Below, piece after piece: positions 1 through 7,987 of a stretch of DNA of 64,000 nt. The stretch lies in the NCBI GenBank assembly GCA_020073485.1, contig JAIQFB010000021.1, positions 1 through 64,000 on the forward strand, given 5' to 3'. How positions within the stretch are numbered: the first letter of the stretch is position 1; each line of letters begins with the position of its first letter. A program made the position numbers and the translations under genes. Source of the DNA: Terriglobia bacterium (GTDB lineage: Bacteria > Acidobacteriota > Terriglobia > Acidiferrales > UBA7541). The notes below the pieces were generated by a model, which was given only the letters and a program-made list of their open reading frames with translations, did no database searches and was not told where the DNA came from.

Positions 1-102
1 CAACATGGTCAACTTCCCGGTTGCCGGATCAATCTGAAACGCCGAAATGGTACCCGCCTCGTTCGTGTCAGCAGAGTAGAGGTAGACGCCGTTGCTCGTC
101 CC
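1..102 (-). pseudogene. Fragment of a lactonase-like beta-propeller gene fused out of frame to the GlcG-like gene
   Basis: Read on the reverse strand from 102 down to the window edge, this frame gives 34 residues without a stop, including NGVYLYSADTNEAG and ISAFQIDPATGKLTML. The pattern of a visible strand followed by a TISAFxIDxxTGxL stretch is typical of the repeated blades of YVTN/6-phosphogluconolactonase-like beta-propellers. There is no start codon and a TGA lies just upstream at 115-117. The preceding bases belong to a different protein family read in another frame. The fragment therefore appears to be the downstream part of a separate gene joined to the GlcG-like gene at about 92-103. 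A real deletion fusion and an assembly join look the same from this sequence. Confidence 0.45.
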
Positions 103-373
103 GCAGGATGACCATCACATGTCCTGCGCGATCCACCACGGCCACCGTCGTGTGGTAACCCTTCGCCTGACACGCCGCCAGCGCGGCTTCGGCAATGGTC
201 TTGGCCATCGCCAACGACAAATTCCGCTGCGTCACCAACCCCTGACCGTTCGCGGGTCCTTGCGCGTTCCCGGACCCTTGCGCGTTCGCGCGGCCGCACA
301 ACAGGACCGCGATGCCAACTCCCACAAGTGTTTTCAGAGCAGCTACTAAGACAATCTTGGTTAAATTCTTCAC
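68..373 (-). pseudogene. GlcG/HbpS-like (DUF336) exported protein, truncated
   Basis: The 101-residue reading begins with a signal peptide (MKNLTK, hydrophobic core, then a cleavage-like GRANAQ at about 27-32). A low-complexity linker rich in GNAQGP and NGQG follows. The family core is next: LSLAMAKTIAEAALAACQAKGY, then VAVVDRAGHVMVILRDEQ. GlcG/HbpS domains have this AxxxAxxxA helix plus VVDxxGxxVxxxR strand and normally continue for another 80 or so residues. Here the domain ends right after the first strand and runs into RRLPLLC and a TGA. The neighbouring frame beyond position 102 encodes an unrelated propeller motif, so the C-terminal half is missing. Family members bind haem or small molecules in the periplasm, but no function should be assumed for this remnant. 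Confidence 0.55.
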
Positions 374-678
374 ATCGTTATTCCTTAGTTGGAATGTCCG
401 ATTTCGACCTCCGGCTCGGGCATCTTACGCTTCTCATTTCATCGACACAACGAATTTGCCGCCAGAGCAGGCCACAACGGGTATCGTGAAGTTCTGGCTG
501 CTAAGTCCCGAGAAACGGTCTTCTCGGATACTGGCTCCTACACAGACTGTCGCCACCTGTACTTGAAGCCAGCTATCTCTTTCGCAATTCTGTGCGCGCA
601 TTACGACGGACCGCTGAACCCTTGCATACAATGAAGTCAGGGACGGCCAACGGCATTAGTTGGCGACGAGGTGACACC
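374..678. other. Intergenic region between the broken GlcG-like gene and the PilZ gene
   Basis: These 305 bases separate divergent genes and should contain promoters for both. The only suggestive element is TTGCATACAAT at 622-632, about 47 bases before the PilZ start, whose TACAAT resembles a -10 box. No matching -35 hexamer at a normal spacing is obvious. Short overlapping reading frames here lack ribosome binding sites and recognisable motifs, and I do not call them genes. Confidence 0.4.
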
Positions 679-1014
679 ATGCCTGAAACTGAATTTTCGG
701 CGGTCCGCACTACTCCGCGCTTCTCCTTCATCGCCGAGGCTGAAGTGTTGGGAGTGTTGGACGGGACACGTGTTGTCGCACGCGTCTCCGAATTAAGCTC
801 GCGCGGCTGCTACGTAGACACGATCTATCCGTTTCCAATGGGCATAGATTTGCGTTTACGCATCCGCTATGGCTGCAGCACTTGCGAATTGCCTGCTAAG
901 GTTATCTATACACACTCCGGCTTCGGTATGGGTGTGCTGTTTGGAGAGCCTGCAGTTGAGCATCGTATCACGCTCGATGCCTGGTTGGACGAGCTCGCCC
1001 GGAAATCCGGCTGA
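679..1014 (+). CDS. Single-domain PilZ protein
   Basis: A 111-residue soluble protein consisting almost entirely of a PilZ domain, the usual receptor for cyclic di-GMP. Two features of the binding site can be seen. One is an RxxxR-type segment at the N-terminus (RTTPRFSF). The other is a (D/N)xSxxG-like turn, here ELSSRGCYV, in which Glu replaces the usual Asp/Asn. A beta-barrel pattern follows (LRLRIRYG, LPAKVIYTHSGFGMGVLF). The longer frame has an upstream ATG at 592, but the ATG at 679 is preferred because GAGGTG precedes it at 668-673 and the extra N-terminus has no domain character. It stands alone, upstream of the SRP RNA gene. Partner and output are unknown; cyclic di-GMP binding is inferred from the motifs. 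Confidence 0.8.
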   Translation: MPETEFSAVRTTPRFSFIAEAEVLGVLDGTRVVARVSELSSRGCYVDTIYPFPMGIDLRLRIRYGCSTCELPAKVIYTHSGFGMGVLFGEPAVEHRITLDAWLDELARKSG

Positions 1015-1150
1015 CCCACGCCGTCAAATAGCCTGAGCACGATCCACGCAGTGTGTCCTCTTTCGAACCTCAACATGTTTATTTGCGGATAGGTCTCGAG
1101 AATTGGTCTTATCGGAAACTGACTGACCGCCCGCCCGATACCCGGTTTTC

Positions 1151-1179
1151 TTTTTTCGAACACAACGCTGTGCTAGACT
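1151..1179 (+). promoter_or_regulatory. Promoter of the SRP RNA gene
   Basis: An extended -10 box, TGCTAGACT, lies at 1171-1179. A T-rich -35 region (TTTTTT, 1151-1156) lies 17 bases upstream of the TAGACT hexamer. Transcription would start near 1186, just ahead of the outermost SRP RNA stem at 1202. The -35 match is poor, so recognition would rest on the extended -10. Confidence 0.45.
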
Positions 1180-1201
1180 CACCATGCAGTCTCTCCTCGA
1201 T

Positions 1202-1350
1202 GGCGCGACTGCCGATGCGTGGAACTTCGGGCTCTGTGCGACGAAGTCCCGCGAACCCCGCCAGGCCCGGAAGGGAGCAACGGTACCGGGATCGCTTCGT
1301 GCGCCGCGGAGTACCCGAAGTTCCTCTCATCTGCAGCGCGCCGCTTTTCT
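1202..1350 (+). ncRNA. ffs: Signal recognition particle RNA (4.5S-type, ffs)
   Basis: The hallmark SRP domain IV loop is present at 1260-1284 (GCCAGGCCCGGAAGGGAGCA, then ACGG), matching the universally conserved CAGG-x-CCGGAAGG-x-AGCA core bound by Ffh. The flanks fold into one long hairpin. GGAACTTCGGG (1221-1231) pairs perfectly with CCCGAAGTTCC (1314-1324). TCCCG pairs with CGGGA, and CGAAG with CTTCG, inside it. Outside it GATG (1214) pairs with CATC (1328), CTGC with GCAG, and GGCGCG (1202-1207) with CGCGCC (1337-1342). A short T-rich run at 1345-1351 follows. The size fits the bacterial short form without an Alu domain. Placement just upstream of dnaX is seen in other bacteria. The RNA guides cotranslational membrane targeting with Ffh/FtsY. 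Exact ends are inferred from the stem. Confidence 0.9.
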
Positions 1351-1356
1351 TTGTAG

Positions 1357-1431
1357 TTCTCCGCGAGCCTCTGTGGACTCTGTGTTGAGCGTTTCGGATT
1401 TCAACACAGAGGACACGGAGAACGCGGAGAA
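1357..1431. repeat. Imperfect palindromic element between ffs and dnaX
   Basis: TTCTCCGCG (1357-1365) is the exact reverse complement of CGCGGAGAA (1423-1431). Inside it CTCTGTGTTGA (1378-1388) matches TCAACACAGAG (1401-1411), leaving a 12-base loop. The text AACACAGAGGACACGGAG belongs to a style of short intergenic repeat seen again in variant form elsewhere in this window (for example 51572-51603 and 54304-54464). It could act as a transcript-processing hairpin between the SRP RNA and dnaX, but that is inference. Confidence 0.6.
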
Positions 1432-1463
1432 GGAAGTTCCGGAAGAGTCCAGGTTCGGAGAGC

Positions 1464-3293
1464 ATGAGCTACCAGGTTATCGCGCGAAAATGGCGGCCGC
1501 AGACGTTTGCCGACGTGGTGGGGCAGCAGCACGTCACGCGCACGCTTTCCAACGCCGTGCAATCGGGGCGCGTGGCTCATGCCTACATTTTTTCCGGCGC
1601 GCGCGGCGTCGGAAAGACCACCACGGCGCGCGTCCTGGCCAAGGCTCTCAACTGCGCCAAGGGCCCCGCGGCCGAACCCTGCAACGAGTGCGACTCTTGC
1701 CGTGAAATCGGTCTGGGAACTTCGCTGGACGTCATCGAAATCGACGCCGCATCCAACCGCGGCATCGACCAGATTCGCGAGCTGCGCGAAATGGTGCGCT
1801 ACGCTCCGGCCGGTGGGCGCTACAAAGTCGTGATCCTCGACGAAGCGCACATGCTCACCGACGAGGCCTCGAACGCGCTCCTGAAAACCCTCGAAGAACC
1901 TCCCGACAAAGTCATTTTCGTGATGGCCACGACCGAGCCGGAAAGCCTGGCCGAGACGATTCGCTCGCGCTCGCAGCATTTCCATTTTCGCGCGCTGTCC
2001 TTTGCCGAAATCGTGAACGCGCTGGAGCAAATCTGCGCCAAGGAATCCCTGACCGCCGAGCCCGGGGCTCTGGCCGTGATGGCCCGCGCCGCCGAAGGCA
2101 GTTTGCGCGACGCCCTTTCCCTGCTCGAGCAGGCGCGCGCCTATTGCGGCGCGAACATCACCGACGCGCAGGTGCGCGAATTGCTCGGCGTGGTGCCCGA
2201 GGAAATTCTCGAGGAACTGACGGGCGCGATCGAAGCGCGTTCCGCCGAACGTATATTGACTCTGGTGCACAGGCTGCTTGCCGAAGGGCAGAACCTGCAG
2301 CATTTCTGCCGCGAGGCCATCGGACATTTCCGCAACCTGCTGGTGGCGCGCGTGTGCGGCGCCGATTCCGAATTGATCGCCGCGCCCGCCGACCAGCGGC
2401 CGCGCCTGCGGCAGGCCGCCGAATCGTTTTCCGAGGAAGACCTCACGCGTTTTTTTCAGATCCTGCTGCACACCGACGACGACCTGCGCCACAAACCCGA
2501 CGCCCGCCTGCATCTGGAAATGGGATTGCTGCGCATGGTGAATGCCGCGCGCCTGGCGCCACTCGAGGAAATTCTTGCGGAACTCGAAGGCGGAGCGCCC
2601 TCGACGCCCCCTGCGCGTAGCGCAAGCCCGGCCCCGCAAGCGCCGCCTCCCGCGCGAAATTTTTCGCCCGCAAATCTCGGAGCGCCTGCGATACTTCGCG
2701 GCGCGCCCGCCGCAGTTGCGGTTTCTTCCAGCTCGCCGCAAGCTGCCGCAGCGAGAATGCAGGCCGTTGCTCCAACGCCGTTGGAGAAGCCAGCGCCGCC
2801 CGTAATGGCACCCGCAAACGGGAACACTGCTCCAGAGCGCGCGAACGGCGCTCCCCCGGCCGCCGCGCCCTCCGGCGCGATCGCGCCATCCGCTTTGGCC
2901 GGCGAGGGCCTTTCGCAGGAGCAAGTCGATTCCATTAAGGCCGCGATTCTGGCGCAGGAAAAATTTCTGGGCGAATTGATCGAGCACGCATCGCGTTGGG
3001 AAATGAGCGGCGGCGAAGTGCGGTTATTTTTTTCCACGGAGAGCCGCGCCCTCGCCGAGATGTTGCAAGCGCGCGATCCCATGGAGCGTTTGCGGAACAT
3101 TGCCGGGCGCATTCTCGGCCAGACGGTTCGCGTCTGTGTTAAGCTGGAGGCAGCACCGGGTCCGGGAACAGCAGCGCGATCGTCCGGAACTCGTGAGTTG
3201 CGCGCCAAGTTCGAGCAGGATCCGATCGTGCGCGCGATGATGGAACGGTTCGGCGGCCAGATTTCCGACGTGAAGCGCCGAGGCGAGGAGTAG
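1464..3293 (+). CDS. dnaX: DNA polymerase III gamma/tau subunit
   Basis: This 609-residue protein is the clamp-loader ATPase of the replicative polymerase. The N-terminus has the classic MSYQVIARKWRPQTFADVVGQ opening (21 residues, split here only for reference to positions 1-21). The Walker A motif is GARGVGKTTTA at 45-55. The zinc module has cysteines at 64, 73, 76 and 79. Walker B is VVILDEAHML near 121-130 and the sensor/SRC region is TIRSRSQHFHFR near 165-176. A Pro/Ala-rich linker (about 370-470) leads to a C-terminal domain of the tau type that contacts the polymerase core. I saw no convincing slippery sequence for a programmed frameshift to gamma. The start ATG follows GGAGAGC. The gene is followed after 3 bases by ybaB, so the two are surely cotranscribed. 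Confidence 0.97.
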   Translation: MSYQVIARKWRPQTFADVVGQQHVTRTLSNAVQSGRVAHAYIFSGARGVGKTTTARVLAKALNCAKGPAAEPCNECDSCREIGLGTSLDVIEIDAASNRGIDQIRELREMVRYAPAGGRYKVVILDEAHMLTDEASNALLKTLEEPPDKVIFVMATTEPESLAETIRSRSQHFHFRALSFAEIVNALEQICAKESLTAEPGALAVMARAAEGSLRDALSLLEQARAYCGANITDAQVRELLGVVPEEILEELTGAIEARSAERILTLVHRLLAEGQNLQHFCREAIGHFRNLLVARVCGADSELIAAPADQRPRLRQAAESFSEEDLTRFFQILLHTDDDLRHKPDARLHLEMGLLRMVNAARLAPLEEILAELEGGAPSTPPARSASPAPQAPPPARNFSPANLGAPAILRGAPAAVAVSSSSPQAAAARMQAVAPTPLEKPAPPVMAPANGNTAPERANGAPPAAAPSGAIAPSALAGEGLSQEQVDSIKAAILAQEKFLGELIEHASRWEMSGGEVRLFFSTESRALAEMLQARDPMERLRNIAGRILGQTVRVCVKLEAAPGPGTAARSSGTRELRAKFEQDPIVRAMMERFGGQISDVKRRGEE

Positions 3294-3296
3294 ACC

Positions 3297-3623
3297 ATGG
3301 AAGTTAAAGCACTGCAGCAGATTCTGACGCAGTTTCGGCAAATGCAGGAGAACCTGCAGAAGCAGGTTGAAACCGTAAACGTGGAAGCGTCGGCGGGCGG
3401 CGGCATGGTCACCGTCAAGATGAACGGACAAAAGCAGGTCACCGAGCTTCGTGTGGACCCCGAAGTTTTCGCGGGAAAAGATTCGGAATTGCTGCAGGAC
3501 CTGATCCGCGCCGCCGTCAATGAAGCCGGACGCCGCGTGGACGAGGAACTCACCAGCCAGATGAAAAGCCTGACCAGCAGCATCCCCGGAATGGCCGGAT
3601 TGAAAATTCCCGGGCTGTTTTAA
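3297..3623 (+). CDS. ybaB: YbaB/EbfC-family nucleoid-associated protein
   Basis: A 108-residue protein of the DNA-binding YbaB/EbfC family, which forms small homodimers that coat DNA. It shows the family layout: a long N-terminal helix (LQQILTQFRQMQENLQKQVE), a beta segment with AGGGMVTVKMNG, a VTELRVDPEVF strand, and a C-terminal helix ending in a hydrophobic GMAGLKIPGLF tail. Length matches the family norm of about 100-110 residues. It sits 3 bases after dnaX and upstream of recR, the conserved dnaX-ybaB-recR order. This supports a role around replication or repair, though the exact function of the family is not settled. Confidence 0.95.
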   Translation: MEVKALQQILTQFRQMQENLQKQVETVNVEASAGGGMVTVKMNGQKQVTELRVDPEVFAGKDSELLQDLIRAAVNEAGRRVDEELTSQMKSLTSSIPGMAGLKIPGLF

Positions 3624-3647
3624 TTCCCCCACAATGCAGCTATGCTT

Positions 3648-3726
3648 GTCATTCCGAGCGAAGCGAGAAATCTCTCCGGCTCCTGGACAAGTGCGCGGAG
3701 GGGTTCCTCGCTTTGCTCGGAATGAC
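3648..3726. repeat. Dispersed palindromic element, copy 1
   Basis: GTCATTCCGAGCGAAGCGAG (3648-3667) is matched by CTCGCTTTGCTCGGAATGAC (3707-3726), 20-base arms with a single mismatch. They enclose a 39-base loop containing AATCTCTCCGG. A related copy lies at 42615-42702. It sits between ybaB and recR and can form a hairpin in either transcript, with no T-tract for termination. The same type of CATTCCGAGCGAAGCGAG repeat is known in scattered intergenic positions in several bacterial phyla (recalled, not searched). Confidence 0.75.
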
Positions 3727-3796
3727 ACATTTATGCTGGCACTGAGTCTGGGGTATCCATATTTAATGCGCCACTCTGCATCACGGAAGCTTATTC

Positions 3797-4396
3797 ATGT
3801 CTGATTTCGCCGAACCCATCGAACGCCTGATCGACCAGCTCAAGCATCTGCCGGGCATCGGCGCGAAAACCGCGCAGCGCCTGGCGTTCCATATTCTGCG
3901 CATCGAGCCGGAAGCGGCCATGGCGCTGGCCGACGCCATCCGCGACGCGAAAACGAGCATGCGATTCTGCTCGGTGTGCAACAACATCACCGACGTGGAC
4001 CCATGCTTCTACTGCACCAGCGCGACGCGCAACCGCAAAACCATCTGCGTGGTCGAAGAGCCGCACAACATCATGGCCATCGAGAAAACGCGCCAGTACG
4101 GCGGCCTGTATCACGTCCTGGGCGGAGCGCTAGCTCCGCTGCGCGGCATCGGGCCCGACCAGTTGCACCTGAAGAGCCTGATCGAGCGGCTGAAGGGCGG
4201 CACGGTCGAGGAACTGATCATTGCGACCAACCCGAACGCCGAGGGCGAAGCCACGGCCATGTATCTCTCGAAACTCATCAAGCCCCTGGGCGTGCGCGTG
4301 ACGCGCATCGGCGTGGGCATTCCCGTCGGCGCTGATCTCGAATACGCCGACGAAGTCACCATGATGAAAGCCATGGAAGGCCGCCGGGATTTGTAA
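3797..4396 (+). CDS. recR: Recombination mediator protein RecR
   Basis: A 199-residue RecR, of normal length. It acts with RecO (and RecF) to load RecA on SSB-coated single-stranded DNA gaps. Visible features in order: a helix-hairpin-helix segment ([20 protein letters not shown], about 15-34), a C4 zinc finger with CSVC at 57-60 and CFYC at about 68-71, and a Toprim domain. The Toprim domain contains [16 protein letters not shown] and [17 protein letters not shown]. The C-terminal [16 protein letters not shown] is also diagnostic of RecR. The gene follows dnaX and ybaB after a 173-base gap that holds a palindromic element, so it may have its own promoter as well as readthrough. Confidence 0.97.
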   Translation: MSDFAEPIERLIDQLKHLPGIGAKTAQRLAFHILRIEPEAAMALADAIRDAKTSMRFCSVCNNITDVDPCFYCTSATRNRKTICVVEEPHNIMAIEKTRQYGGLYHVLGGALAPLRGIGPDQLHLKSLIERLKGGTVEELIIATNPNAEGEATAMYLSKLIKPLGVRVTRIGVGIPVGADLEYADEVTMMKAMEGRRDL

Positions 4397-4444
4397 GCGG
4401 CCGGCGAAGACACTCTCCGCGTTTTACTCAAGACCGAAGAATTT

Positions 4445-4524
4445 TGTAGCGCCGGTGTTTCGCCGGCTCTTTTTTTTACCATACAGATCGTACGCAAATT
4501 TGCCGGCGGGACGCCGGCGCCACA
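4445..4524. repeat. Two inverted copies of a 23-base GC-rich element, one forming a recR terminator-like hairpin
   Basis: The reverse complement of 4446-4468 and the forward sequence 4502-4524 match at 19 of 23 positions. Both read GCCGGCG, two purines, AC, a purine, then CCGGCGC-pyrimidine-ACA, so they are opposite-facing copies of one element. The first copy forms a GCCGG/CCGGC stem (4451-4467) followed by eight T residues (4470-4477). That is a plausible intrinsic terminator for recR. Confidence 0.6.
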
Positions 4525-4548
4525 GGAGCTTTTTCGATCAGGTGTGAG

Positions 4549-4597
4549 GATTTGAGATTTGAGATTTGAGATTTGAAATTTGAGATTTGAGATTTGA
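4549..4597. repeat. Seven tandem copies of the heptamer GATTTGA
   Basis: Seven consecutive 7-base units follow each other without gaps: GATTTGA four times, AATTTGA once, then GATTTGA twice. The array is AT-rich in GC-rich surroundings and lies 21 bases from the stop codon of the convergent glycosyltransferase gene. It is a simple heptamer microsatellite, prone to slippage. Confidence 0.9.
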
Positions 4598-4618
4598 AAT
4601 ATTCCGCGTTTCCCTTCC

Positions 4619-6592
4619 CTACCTCGGCGCCATGATCGCGTCCCCGAGCTTTTGCGCCTGATCGAATTCCGCTAGCGCTTCTGTTTTCCTGTTCATCGCC
4701 GCCAAAACGTTTCCGCGCGTGGCATGCGCGCCCGGCGTGTTGGGAGCGATGGCGACGGCGCTGTCCGCTTCGGCCAGTGCCTGCTCGAATTGTTTCGCCT
4801 GAAGCAACCACGCGGACGACTGTTCGTGCGTCAGCGCGGCCGCCGAGGACAAGTCTACCTTCCCATCAAACACGAGGATCGAATTGGCGATCACGGCCGA
4901 GGGCGGCGCATTGCGGAAGGAAAGATACGGATTCTCCCAATCGGCTCCCCAATACGTGCCGGCAATTTCCGAGGCGCTGAGGAATACCGGCCCGTCCACG
5001 GATTGCGGAATTGCGGGCATCTGCAATTGGACCGCGTTCGCGAACGATGCCGGCAAGGCCTTGCATGGAATGCCGTAGTAGGCGGCATCGGCGACCACCG
5101 AGCCGAAATACGCGAACCAGCAGTTCTTAATTTGGCGGTCATCGATATAACGCTTCATGGCTTTGAGGCCCTGCCCCCAATCGACGTTGGAATCCGCCAG
5201 AATTCGATGGGCATTTTGCGGGCCGCCCCACAACTCGTTGGCATAGGAAATGTAGTTGGGAAACGCGCGCACGGAAGAGGCGATGTGGAAGATCAGGGCG
5301 ATGGTCACGAAAATGGCGGCGGCGCGGTGCCGCTGTGCCAGGTTCCACGCGCAGAACGCGGCAAGGACAATCAGAAACGGGTACACCGGGAGAAGGTGGC
5401 GCACGCCGTAGTTAATCCCCGAAAAAAGCGCGGCGCAGAAATAGACGGCGGGAGGGATAACCAGGAAAAATACTTCCCGGCGAAACTTTGCTTCGCGCAA
5501 GGCCCTGGTCAGCGGCACCAAACAGCAGAGCAGCAGAAACGCCACCGTGGATTTGATGAGGAAGATCGCTGGAAAGTAGAACCATTGGCCCGCCGGATAC
5601 ACTTTTCCAAAAAGAAATGTGGGGATGACGGCGGGTGAGTAAACGTCCACTACTCCATAGAGATAAGACTCTGGAAGCAAATGCCAACGCGCGATTTGCA
5701 GGACGATCGCGGAACTGACCGGACCCATGCGCCCCGCGAATTCCGAAAGCGGCGGATTCACGGCCAGTCCGGGAGCGCGCGCGGAATACCGGAAGCCGTA
5801 GAAAGACCACAACACCACGAGTGAAATCGCCGTGACGGCGGCCAGTGAAAAAATCTGACCCAGCGCCTTTTTCCCAAGATCAGGTGTGATTCTCTTGGTG
5901 GAAGGATCGCGAATAGGCAGCAACTCGGTAATGGCCAGCAGCAGCAACATCGGAAAGATGAGGATGCCCGAATGTTTGGTGCCCAAACACACGCCGGTGG
6001 CGAGGCCTGCACACAGCAATCGGAAACCCGACGGCATTTTCCGATAAAAATAAAAGCATCCGGCCGCCAAGAATAGGCCGAACGTCACGCCCATGTCCGT
6101 CGTGACCAGGGCTCCGTGAGCGAGAATGTTCGGGTCGAAAATCAGCAGGACCAGTGCCAGGTACGCGGGGCCATCTCCCCACATGGAACGCGCCACGAGA
6201 AACACGGTAAGCGCGAGAAAAATCGTGAAGATTCCGGCGGCCATACGCGCCCGGAAAAGCAGCGAGTCCACATCATTCGCGTAAAGGAATTCCCTGCCGC
6301 CCGTGTATTCGACGAATTTGAAATAGTCTTGCGGCACGGCTGGAACTTTCAATGGCATGCTCAGCAGAGGAATCGCGGCAACGAGTTTGACCAGCGGCGG
6401 GTGCTCGGGGTTGATTCCGAAATCGAAATTCTTCCAGGACCGGTACCCCGCGAAAATATGGCAGGCTTCGTCGAACGTCTGCGATTGCTGCCTGGTAGAA
6501 AGCGCAAGCTCACCAGCCAGGAGAGCGAGCAGGCAAAGGACTCTTCCCGCCCATCGGCTGCGACGCCATCCTTCTGATTTGATATTGGCCAT
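4619..6592 (-). CDS. Multi-pass membrane glycosyltransferase (PMT/ArnT-like, GT-C fold) with C-terminal TPR
   Basis: The 657-residue product has a cytoplasmic Arg-rich start, then about ten hydrophobic segments. The first periplasmic loop carries FDEACHIFAGY (Asp41-Glu42), with NPEHPPL at 61-67. Acidic pairs in this loop and an HPPL motif are characteristic of GT-C enzymes that use polyprenyl-phosphate sugars (dolichyl-phosphate-mannose-protein mannosyltransferase and ArnT relatives). After residue about 560 a soluble tail holds tetratricopeptide-like helices (LLQAKQFEQALAEADSAVAI, then NVLAAMNRKTEALAEFDQA). The likely role is transfer of a sugar from a lipid carrier to protein or lipid at the outer face of the inner membrane; donor and acceptor cannot be read from sequence. 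It is monocistronic and convergent with recR. Confidence 0.8.
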   Translation of the reverse strand: MANIKSEGWRRSRWAGRVLCLLALLAGELALSTRQQSQTFDEACHIFAGYRSWKNFDFGINPEHPPLVKLVAAIPLLSMPLKVPAVPQDYFKFVEYTGGREFLYANDVDSLLFRARMAAGIFTIFLALTVFLVARSMWGDGPAYLALVLLIFDPNILAHGALVTTDMGVTFGLFLAAGCFYFYRKMPSGFRLLCAGLATGVCLGTKHSGILIFPMLLLLAITELLPIRDPSTKRITPDLGKKALGQIFSLAAVTAISLVVLWSFYGFRYSARAPGLAVNPPLSEFAGRMGPVSSAIVLQIARWHLLPESYLYGVVDVYSPAVIPTFLFGKVYPAGQWFYFPAIFLIKSTVAFLLLCCLVPLTRALREAKFRREVFFLVIPPAVYFCAALFSGINYGVRHLLPVYPFLIVLAAFCAWNLAQRHRAAAIFVTIALIFHIASSVRAFPNYISYANELWGGPQNAHRILADSNVDWGQGLKAMKRYIDDRQIKNCWFAYFGSVVADAAYYGIPCKALPASFANAVQLQMPAIPQSVDGPVFLSASEIAGTYWGADWENPYLSFRNAPPSAVIANSILVFDGKVDLSSAAALTHEQSSAWLLQAKQFEQALAEADSAVAIAPNTPGAHATRGNVLAAMNRKTEALAEFDQAQKLGDAIMAPR

Positions 6593-6811
6593 GTGTCTGA
6601 GGATGATGAAGTACAGGGCCCTTGCAAGCCCCTCAAAAACCTATCACAAGACTTTGCCGATTCCGGCGGCTGAGTGGGCGATTGTTTCCTATCCGAAACG
6701 AAAGCGCGCATTATCTGGTGATCTTCGCCCCCTGGATCCGACGGTCCCCTTCTCCCAGGCATCACAACGGACGCTCGAAAGTGATAAAGTAATTGGCGCA
6801 AAGGATTCCCA

Positions 6812-7987
6812 TTGGAAACCGAACAACAGAAGCGGCTGCGCGCGGCGCGCCGCGTGGTGATCAAGCTGGGCACCGGGATCGTGACCCACAGCGACGGGCA
6901 ATTTAACGCCGAGCTGCTCGAATCGGTCGCGCGGACGATTGCCGAGCTGAAGAAGGACGGCCGCCAGGTCGTGCTCGTCTCTTCGGGCGCGGTCGGACTG
7001 GGTCGCGGACGCCTGGGGCTGCATCGCGACCGGTTGAATGACATGGTCATGCGCCAGGCTTGCGCGGCGGTGGGACAAAGCCTGCTGATGCACGAGTACG
7101 AAAAATTATTTCAGACGCACGGGATTCAACTGGCACAGGTTCTGCTGACCGAGGGAGATTTCGTAGATCGCACGCGGTATTCCAATCTGCGCGAGACGAT
7201 GGAAGCGCTCTTGAAGCTCGGCGTTCTGCCCATCGTCAACGAAAACGACACGATTTCCACGGCGGAACTCGATTACCTGAATATCCGCGCGGGAGAACGC
7301 ATCTTCAGCGACAACGATCGCCTTGCCGCGCTGGTCATGAGCCACATCGAGGGCGACGTGCTCGTCCTGCTGACCGACGTGGATGGTTTGATGGAATTTG
7401 GGCCCTTGGGCGCGAAGGACGCAACCGGAACGGTGATCCCCCTGGTGGAAGATATTTCGCCGGAATTGAAAGCGCTGGCGCTTGGCCCTTCCGAAGGCGG
7501 ACGCGGCGGGATGCTGACCAAGCTCGCGGCCGCGGAAATCGCCATGCAATCGGGCGGCATCGCGGTCATCGCAAACGGCAGAAAACCCGACACGCTCAAC
7601 CGGATTTTTGCGGGCGAGCCGATTGGCACGGTGTTTCTGTCGAAGACGCGCATGGCGGGAAAGCGCAGGTGGATTGCCTACGCGGCCGGAGTGCGTGGGC
7701 GAGTGATCGTGAACGCGGGGGCGCGCGACGCACTCACGGAAGGTAAAGCGAGTTTGCTGGCATCAGGCGTGGTCGGCGTCGAAGGCGAGTTCGATGCGGC
7801 GGAAGTGGTGAGCATCGTGGACGCCGAGGGCACGGAGTTCGCGCGAGGAATTTCGGATTATTCCTGCGGAGACGCTCAAGGCATGATTGGGAACGGATCG
7901 AGCGGCGCCGCGACTGGCGGCCGGGCCAACGGGCGTGCAAGCGTGCTCGTAAAGCGGGATAATATAGTTTTACTGGATCGCAAATGA
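6812..7987 (+). CDS. proB: Glutamate 5-kinase
   Basis: First enzyme of proline synthesis, phosphorylating glutamate with ATP in the cytoplasm. The 391 residues comprise an amino-acid-kinase domain (VVIKLGTGIVT near 14-24, SSGAVGLGRGRLG, VNENDTIS and FSDNDRLAALV, DVLVLLTDVDGL, GRGGMLTKLAAAE) followed by a C-terminal PUA domain from about 280. The length matches kinases that include PUA. The start is TTG at 6812, preceded by AAAGGA at 6801-6806; no better in-frame ATG precedes the conserved region. Its stop overlaps the proA start by 4 bases (ATGA), so the pair is translationally coupled. The family is typically feedback-inhibited by proline. Confidence 0.95.
   Translation: METEQQKRLRAARRVVIKLGTGIVTHSDGQFNAELLESVARTIAELKKDGRQVVLVSSGAVGLGRGRLGLHRDRLNDMVMRQACAAVGQSLLMHEYEKLFQTHGIQLAQVLLTEGDFVDRTRYSNLRETMEALLKLGVLPIVNENDTISTAELDYLNIRAGERIFSDNDRLAALVMSHIEGDVLVLLTDVDGLMEFGPLGAKDATGTVIPLVEDISPELKALALGPSEGGRGGMLTKLAAAEIAMQSGGIAVIANGRKPDTLNRIFAGEPIGTVFLSKTRMAGKRRWIAYAAGVRGRVIVNAGARDALTEGKASLLASGVVGVEGEFDAAEVVSIVDAEGTEFARGISDYSCGDAQGMIGNGSSGAATGGRANGRASVLVKRDNIVLLDRK

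Noticed and set aside
1401-2987. Long reverse-strand open frame (528 codons) opposite dnaX
   Set aside because: It is antisense to a fully supported dnaX, has no family motifs, and is composed of residues expected from reading GC-rich codons backwards.
1464-3293. Programmed frameshift to make gamma from tau in dnaX
   Set aside because: No A-rich slippery heptamer followed by a stem was seen near the domain III boundary; the frame is continuous to the tau-type C-terminus.
4549-4597. Possible CRISPR-like array
   Set aside because: The units are 7 bases without spacers. It is a tandem microsatellite.
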